A stretch of 64,000 bases of DNA, from positions 1 to 64,000 of the forward strand of contig CAZNFW010000003.1 in NCBI GenBank assembly GCA_964572725.1. Reading direction: 5' to 3'. Source of the stretch: Rosettibacter sp964572725 (lineage in GTDB: Bacteria; Bacteroidota; Ignavibacteria; Ignavibacteriales; Melioribacteraceae). The notes under the pieces were generated by a model that saw only the letters and a program-made list of their open reading frames with translations, was not told where the DNA came from and searched no databases. Shown here one piece after another: positions 59,624 to 64,000 of the stretch (position 1 is its first letter; every line of letters starts with the position of its first letter). A program made the translations under genes and the position numbers.

Positions 59624-60832
59624 TTATCTTTTTGCAAGCCATATTTCTGGATTTTGATAATTTCTTTCATTCCATATTTCAAAGTGTAAAATATTTCCTT
59701 CAAGACTTTCACTTACTCTGCCGATTACAGTTCCTGCTTTTATTACATCCCCTTCTTTAACTCTTATATCTCCAACATGTCCATAAACAGTACGATATTG
59801 GTTATTGTGTGTTAAAATAATTACACTGCCGTAACCAGGAATCCATTCTATTGTAGAAACCACTCCCTCTGCAACTGCAATAATTTCCTGCTGTGATTTT
59901 GTTTCAATATCAACACCATAATTCAAAGTAATTGTATTTAATTTTTCGTTTTTATTTTCTCCAAATTTCCGCACAATTTTGCTTGCTTTGACAGGCCAGA
60001 GCAATTTACCTCTCAATCTTTCAAAATTTTCGAACTTTGTATAATCAAGAACTGGTTTAGATACTTTATTCTTTGTTTTTTCTTCAAGTAGTTTAGCTTT
60101 TCTTATTCTTTCTTTTTCAATCAAGCTGAAAATTAAATTCTTGATTTCAATCTCAGCTTTTCTCTTTGATTCTATTTCTTTTTCAATAATTCTTTTATCC
60201 TTTCTTAATGATACTATCAATTGCTTTCGCTCTTCTTGAAGCATTTCAAGTTTTTTTTGTTCTTCAATTTTTTGCGATACAAGTTTTTCTTTCTGTTCCT
60301 TTTCCTGCTGAAGCTGATTTTTATATTTCGCTAAATTTGTTTTACTCTGCGAAAGAAGTCTTAAATCTCTTTTGTTTTGATCCGAAATAAATTTCAAATA
60401 CTTATATCTCTTAAGCATCTCTCCAAATGAGCTTGAGCCTATTAAATACTTCAATGCAGATGTGTTCCTGTTTTTATAAACCCAGACTATGTAGCGTGAG
60501 TATTTTTGTTTGATGAGTAAAATTTTATTTTCAATTTCTGCTATTTTTTCTTCGATCTCTTGAATTTCTTTTGATTTCTGATTTTCTTCAGCAATTAGAT
60601 TATTTATAAATTTCTGAATCAACAAACTTTGTCTGCTGCTTCTTTCTAAAAATTCAAGACTTTCCTTTTCCTTTTTTGATTTATTGCTTAATTCTTTTTC
60701 TAATAACTCAATTTCTTTTTTAATTTGTTCGAGTTGATTGTTCCCAATAGAAATGCTGTCCTTCTTTTGAGAAAATAAAAGACAAGAAAGCAAAAGAGTA
60801 ATAAATATTATTTTAATAAATTGATTTACCAT
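59624..60832 (-). CDS. Murein hydrolase activator EnvC family protein (M23 domain)
   Basis: Product of 402 aa with signal peptide (KIIFITLLLSCLLFS). A long coiled coil (about 25-255, rich in Glu/Lys) precedes a C-terminal LytM/M23 domain (about 275-400) with YGVDIETKSQQEIIAVAEGV, GYGSVIILTHNNQYRTVYGHVG and GNILHFEIW. In place of the first zinc His of active LytM enzymes (HxGxD) there is YGVD, while HFEIW keeps the last His; this mix suggests an EnvC-like activator of amidases and not a hydrolase. The start overlaps the DUF4292 gene by seven bases, in the conserved Bacteroidetes TPR / DUF4292 / EnvC order. Confidence 0.88.
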   Translation of the reverse strand: MVNQFIKIIFITLLLSCLLFSQKKDSISIGNNQLEQIKKEIELLEKELSNKSKKEKESLEFLERSSRQSLLIQKFINNLIAEENQKSKEIQEIEEKIAEIENKILLIKQKYSRYIVWVYKNRNTSALKYLIGSSSFGEMLKRYKYLKFISDQNKRDLRLLSQSKTNLAKYKNQLQQEKEQKEKLVSQKIEEQKKLEMLQEERKQLIVSLRKDKRIIEKEIESKRKAEIEIKNLIFSLIEKERIRKAKLLEEKTKNKVSKPVLDYTKFENFERLRGKLLWPVKASKIVRKFGENKNEKLNTITLNYGVDIETKSQQEIIAVAEGVVSTIEWIPGYGSVIILTHNNQYRTVYGHVGDIRVKEGDVIKAGTVIGRVSESLEGNILHFEIWNERNYQNPEIWLAKR

Positions 60833-61608
60833 TCTAAAATTTTTGCATCATCGGGAATTTCAATATTTAGATTTGGCAATTCTTTATTAACATTTATGTT
60901 TCTGTATTCAATTTTGAGCTGCTGATTATTTCTAAAGTCGTTTATTTTTATTTCATATGGAATGGGGACATTATCAAAAATTTTAAAATTAGAAAATTTC
61001 GCTTCGAGCAGTTTTTCTCCCTTAAAATTTTGTACTATACTTTCTGAAATTGAAAAGTCATCTGCTTTGACAAGAAAAACTTTCTCAATAGAATTAATTG
61101 AATCGATATAAGTTAATTTGTAAAAATTATTTTCATAATCAAATTTATCGGGTTCTCTTCTTAATTTATCAGTTAAATTTACGGAACCAGTTAGTGCATC
61201 AATTACATCATTGAAGGACAAATTTACTTTTAAGATTTTCTGCAATACATCTTCCTTTAAATTACCTTTATATACTTTGTTATTAATTACGTCATAAAAC
61301 AAAAATCCATTTGATGAAACTACTGCTTGTGCAAGTTCAATTCCAAAAGGACCAAAAAAATCAACTCTTAGAGAATCAGTTTTTTTTAGATTAACTTCGA
61401 AATTACTTTTTGCTTTTAATTCCTTATTCTGAACATTAATAACACCACTTCCCACAAAACTCTTAATTTTTCTTCTATTAGCTTCTAATTTCACCACCAG
61501 TCTGTCAGGAGAAATAAGTTTTTCTTTCTCAATAGTTTTAGTTGGAGCACACGCAGATAATATTGATAAAATTATTAAAAGAAGTAAATAATAGTATTTC
61601 CTTTTCAC
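60826..61608 (-). CDS. DUF4292 lipoprotein
   Basis: Product of 260 aa. The N-terminus KRKYYYLLLLIILSILSACAPTK has a lipobox ending in Cys, so it is a lipoprotein. The mature part is mostly beta (SFVGSGVINVQNKELKAKSNFEVNL, SLRVDFFGPFGIELAQAVV), fitting the DUF4292 family, whose sequence recalls LolA/LolB-like half-barrels (inference). The start is GTG at 61608, overlapping the TPR gene stop as GTGA. It lies between the TPR lipoprotein and EnvC in a conserved cluster, suggesting a role in outer-membrane or cell-wall assembly. Confidence 0.82.
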   Translation of the reverse strand: MKRKYYYLLLLIILSILSACAPTKTIEKEKLISPDRLVVKLEANRRKIKSFVGSGVINVQNKELKAKSNFEVNLKKTDSLRVDFFGPFGIELAQAVVSSNGFLFYDVINNKVYKGNLKEDVLQKILKVNLSFNDVIDALTGSVNLTDKLRREPDKFDYENNFYKLTYIDSINSIEKVFLVKADDFSISESIVQNFKGEKLLEAKFSNFKIFDNVPIPYEIKINDFRNNQQLKIEYRNINVNKELPNLNIEIPDDAKILEW

Positions 61609-63395
61609 AATTCACCTTTTTCTAATTTTTGGATAATTTTTTCATTTGATGGTTCGAGTTCAAGAGCTTTTTTCCAGTATTCCTTGGCTTTTTCTTTATT
61701 ACCAAGTTTAAAATAAACATCACCAAGATGGTCTATAACAGTAGCACTTTTTGAATCCTGTTTAATAGAATCTTCAATATATTTTTTTGCTGTTTCATAA
61801 TCTCCAAGCTGATAATAAATCCATCCAATTGTATCAAGGTAAGAAGCATTTTTTGGTTCTTTTTCAACTGCTTTTTTCGACATTTTTAATGCTTCTTGCA
61901 ATCTTATTCCTCTTTCTGCGAGTGAGTATGCATAATTATTTAATATCAATGCATTTGTCGAATCAATTTTTAGTGCTTCGATATAAAGAGAATCTGATTT
62001 TTCAAAATTTTTTTGAGAATCATATATCAAAGCTGCCATACCGATTATATCAATATTCTTTGGATCAATTGATAAAGCTTTATTAAGAATTTTCAGAGCA
62101 CCATCTTCATCTTTTAATTGATTCAATGTATAACCATATGCTGTTAAAGAAGTAATATCATCTGGATTAATATTTACAGCACGTTCAAGATAAATTTTTG
62201 CTTTTTGATGCATGTTATTTTGCGACAGTGATAATCCATAAATCAAATTAATTGCAAAGTCATTTGGAAATTTTTCAACTGCATCTGAAAGTAAAGAAAT
62301 TACATCTGAGTATTTTCGTTTATCAAATAAAAGTCCTCCTAATCTAATCCACACTTGAGAATTCCATTCTGCAAGTGATGCAGCTTTCTTAAAATACTCA
62401 ATAGCTAATGAATCATTTTTTAACTTTAGTTCAATCTCACCAAGCGAAGCATTAATCTGCCAGTCAGTTGTATCTGTGTTTAATTTTTCAAAGAACTTTT
62501 TTGCTGTAAAAAGATTTGTAGAATCTTTTTCTGAAGCCACCAAAAATAAAGATGCAATTCTTAGTTTTAATTTAAAATCACTTTCTTTGTTATCAAAAAT
62601 TTTTTCATATACCAGAGCTGCATCATTCCATTTATTCTGCTGAATAAATATATTTCCTTTAAGTTCGAGAAGCTCAAATTCATCGGGATAACTTATTAAA
62701 GATTCATCGCATGTTTTAAGAGCTTTATCATAATTATTTGTTTTAATGTAAGCATCTATCAATAATTTTTGTAATTGCAAATCTGATGGATTAAGCTTGA
62801 TTAACTCTTCAAGCATGGTAATTGATTCTTTAATATTGCCAAGTCTTTCATTTAAATCAATCATGTTAATTAATACATTCCATTCAGGTCCTATCATATC
62901 AATAAGTTTTTTATAAATCATGAGTGCTTGTTTGGGTTTATTTTTCTCGTAAAGCTGTGCAAGTTGAAAGTAAGCTTTTGCATCAGTTGAATCCTGCATT
63001 ATAATTTTTTCATAAACAGCTATCGAAGAATCTTCGAGATGAGAAGCATTATAGAGCGAAGCAAGAAGGAATAAAAATTCTTTATTATCAGGTTCAAGTT
63101 GTGCTGCTTTTTTTGCGTGCTGCAATGCAGGTGATAATTTATTAATTCTGTAATAATTTTTGGCAAGTGCGAAGTGAATTCCTGGCTTCTCAGCATAATT
63201 TAATGCTGCAGAATATTCGTCAATTGCCTCCTGAATATTTCCTTTAATTTCTTGTATAGAACCATTAATAAATTTTTCTATTGCTAATTTTTCATTACTA
63301 ACTTTCATTGATGAAGCAGGTAAAGACTTTTTACTGATATCAGATGAACAACTGAAAAATACAGCAAAACTTAATAATGGGAATAAATATTTCAT
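61605..63395 (-). CDS. TPR-repeat lipoprotein
   Basis: About 596 aa. The ATG at 63395 starts the signal peptide MKYLFPLLSFAVFFSCSS with its lipobox Cys and has GGTGG upstream; the ATG three codons earlier is less likely. The rest is about fifteen TPR repeats (AIDEYSAALNYAEKPGIHFALAKNYYR, AYGYTLNQLKDEDGALKILNKAL, IDHLGDVYFKLGNKEKAKEYWKKALELEPS). First gene of the TPR / DUF4292 / EnvC operon; probably a periplasmic or outer-membrane scaffold. Stop and start overlap the next gene as GTGA. Confidence 0.85.
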   Translation of the reverse strand: MKYLFPLLSFAVFFSCSSDISKKSLPASSMKVSNEKLAIEKFINGSIQEIKGNIQEAIDEYSAALNYAEKPGIHFALAKNYYRINKLSPALQHAKKAAQLEPDNKEFLFLLASLYNASHLEDSSIAVYEKIIMQDSTDAKAYFQLAQLYEKNKPKQALMIYKKLIDMIGPEWNVLINMIDLNERLGNIKESITMLEELIKLNPSDLQLQKLLIDAYIKTNNYDKALKTCDESLISYPDEFELLELKGNIFIQQNKWNDAALVYEKIFDNKESDFKLKLRIASLFLVASEKDSTNLFTAKKFFEKLNTDTTDWQINASLGEIELKLKNDSLAIEYFKKAASLAEWNSQVWIRLGGLLFDKRKYSDVISLLSDAVEKFPNDFAINLIYGLSLSQNNMHQKAKIYLERAVNINPDDITSLTAYGYTLNQLKDEDGALKILNKALSIDPKNIDIIGMAALIYDSQKNFEKSDSLYIEALKIDSTNALILNNYAYSLAERGIRLQEALKMSKKAVEKEPKNASYLDTIGWIYYQLGDYETAKKYIEDSIKQDSKSATVIDHLGDVYFKLGNKEKAKEYWKKALELEPSNEKIIQKLEKGEL

Positions 63396-63703
63396 AACCA
63401 CCATTTAATTTTATTCAAAATATAGTTTATCAAGGATTGATTAACAAGTAAGTTAGAAGAATATATATCAAATATTATAAAACTAAGAAAGTTATATTAG
63501 GAAAGAAAAATTCTCTAAGACTTCTTACTTAACCAAATTAAATATCATTGAATTACTATATATTAAATGACTTTGATTTCAATTTATAATCAATTGTATT
63601 ATATAATTTCCAATACTATATTTTAAAAATCATTGAGTGATATATATTGAAAATAAATTCAGTAAAAGCTTTTTATTAATTTTGTAAAAAATAATTTATA
63701 GAT
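63396..63703. other. Divergent intergenic region
   Basis: About 308 bases, extremely AT-rich, between the TPR lipoprotein (minus) and the gene at 63704 (plus). TAATTTTG at 63677-63684 fits the -7 pattern for the plus gene, without a good -33 partner. Repeats of AAGTAAG and CTTACTT some 70 bases apart (near 63446 and 63525) could pair but look incidental. No gene or RNA seen. Confidence 0.35.
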
Positions 63704-64000
63704 ATGAACACATTTGATCTTGGAATATCTTATACATGGGAATATGATATAGAATTTGTTGAATTGATAGAATTTATATTTCAGAAAGACGGTTTTTCAA
63801 CTTTTATAATCAGCAATTATAATGTTTTCGAAGTTATTGATTTACTAAAATCAAAGCAGCTGCATTTCAGAGCATATTTAGACCGTGCTTCTGATGTAGA
63901 TTCTGATTTTGAACCAGTTGCTTCAATCTTATCGAAAAGAAAATCTTATATAATTAATCCTCATAAGAAAGTGCATAAGTTTACAAATAAATCTTACATG
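63704..64000 (+). CDS. Probable ATP-grasp family protein, N-terminal fragment (cut by window edge)
   Basis: Open from the ATG at 63704 to the last base (99 codons). The start MNTFDLGISYTWEYDIEFVE, then FRAYLDRASDVDSDFEPVAS and YIINPHKKVHKFTNKSYM, looks like the pre-ATP-grasp segment of uncharacterised ATP-grasp proteins, in which an RASD motif is followed by an INP turn and a Lys/Thr-rich step into the ATP-binding domain. That identification is from memory of the family pattern, and the catalytic part lies outside the window. The substrate is unknown. Confidence 0.5.
   Translation, partial: MNTFDLGISYTWEYDIEFVELIEFIFQKDGFSTFIISNYNVFEVIDLLKSKQLHFRAYLDRASDVDSDFEPVASILSKRKSYIINPHKKVHKFTNKSYM

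Noticed and set aside
1..64000. CRISPR arrays, insertion sequences, prophage genes, tRNA and rRNA genes
   Set aside because: I looked through the intergenic regions on both strands and saw no regular direct repeats, no transposase or integrase frames, no cloverleaf-like T-loop sequences and no rRNA motifs.

Overview
The window looks like chromosomal core DNA from a low-GC, Gram-negative member of the Bacteroidota/Ignavibacteria side of the tree; Ignavibacteriales such as Ignavibacterium or Melioribacter is my best guess. Pointers are an outer membrane (LpxH, beta-barrel proteins ending in Phe, lipoproteins), a subtilase with a C-terminal secretion (type IX) sorting domain carrying the Asn-Tyr-Pro-Asn-Pro-Phe-Asn motif, the long Bacteroidetes-type IspG, the TPR / DUF4292 / EnvC trio, and several promoters resembling the Bacteroidetes pattern TTTG-N19-21-TAnnTTTG. 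Unlike many Bacteroidetes, a good number of genes also have clear Shine-Dalgarno sequences. I see no insertion sequence, prophage, CRISPR array, tRNA or rRNA.

Layout. 1-4.2 kb (minus): M1 aminopeptidase, lpxH and a class A penicillin-binding protein cut by the left edge. 4.3-7.5 kb: glgC (plus), a small membrane protein, a small outer-membrane protein broken by an in-frame TGA, and a second small beta-barrel. 7.7-11 kb: uvrC (plus) facing the SRP RNA gene and a secreted amidotransferase-like protein (minus). 11.1-20.6 kb (minus): a long run from a DJ-1/PfpI protein and ispG through nif3, a zinc-ribbon coiled-coil protein, a Trm112-like protein, an FAD oxidase and a TPR protein to clpX. 20.7-24.1 kb (plus): dnaG followed at once by a GH13 glycosidase. 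24.1-28.5 kb (minus): a response regulator and a seven-PAS histidine kinase.

28.9-40 kb (minus): carB, carA, pabC, pabB, a MauE/thioredoxin-like membrane protein, radA, an MlaF-like ATPase and a GWxTD/TPR protein. 40.3-44.6 kb (plus): a DUF5916-type outer-membrane protein, then archease and rtcB. 44.6-48.4 kb (minus): rdgB, an AhpD-like protein and uvrA. 48.5-49.6 kb (plus): an IMPACT-family protein and an Rrf2 regulator. 49.7-55.5 kb (minus): one compact transcription unit lepA-lepB-subtilase-methyltransferase-small protein, closed by a strong hairpin. 55.7-58.2 kb (plus): a degenerate metallophosphoesterase/beta-propeller protein and a HAD phosphatase. 58.2-63.4 kb (minus): an outer-membrane protein and the EnvC / DUF4292 / TPR envelope cluster. 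The right edge cuts a probable ATP-grasp gene.

Most genes are housekeeping. The items most worth a second look are the secreted protein whose phosphoesterase domain has lost its metal ligands (55690-57498), the in-frame stop in the small outer-membrane protein (6202-6687), and an intrinsic-terminator-like hairpin that ends two to five bases before the nif3 start codon (17909-17951). I did not find a clearly new multi-gene system here.
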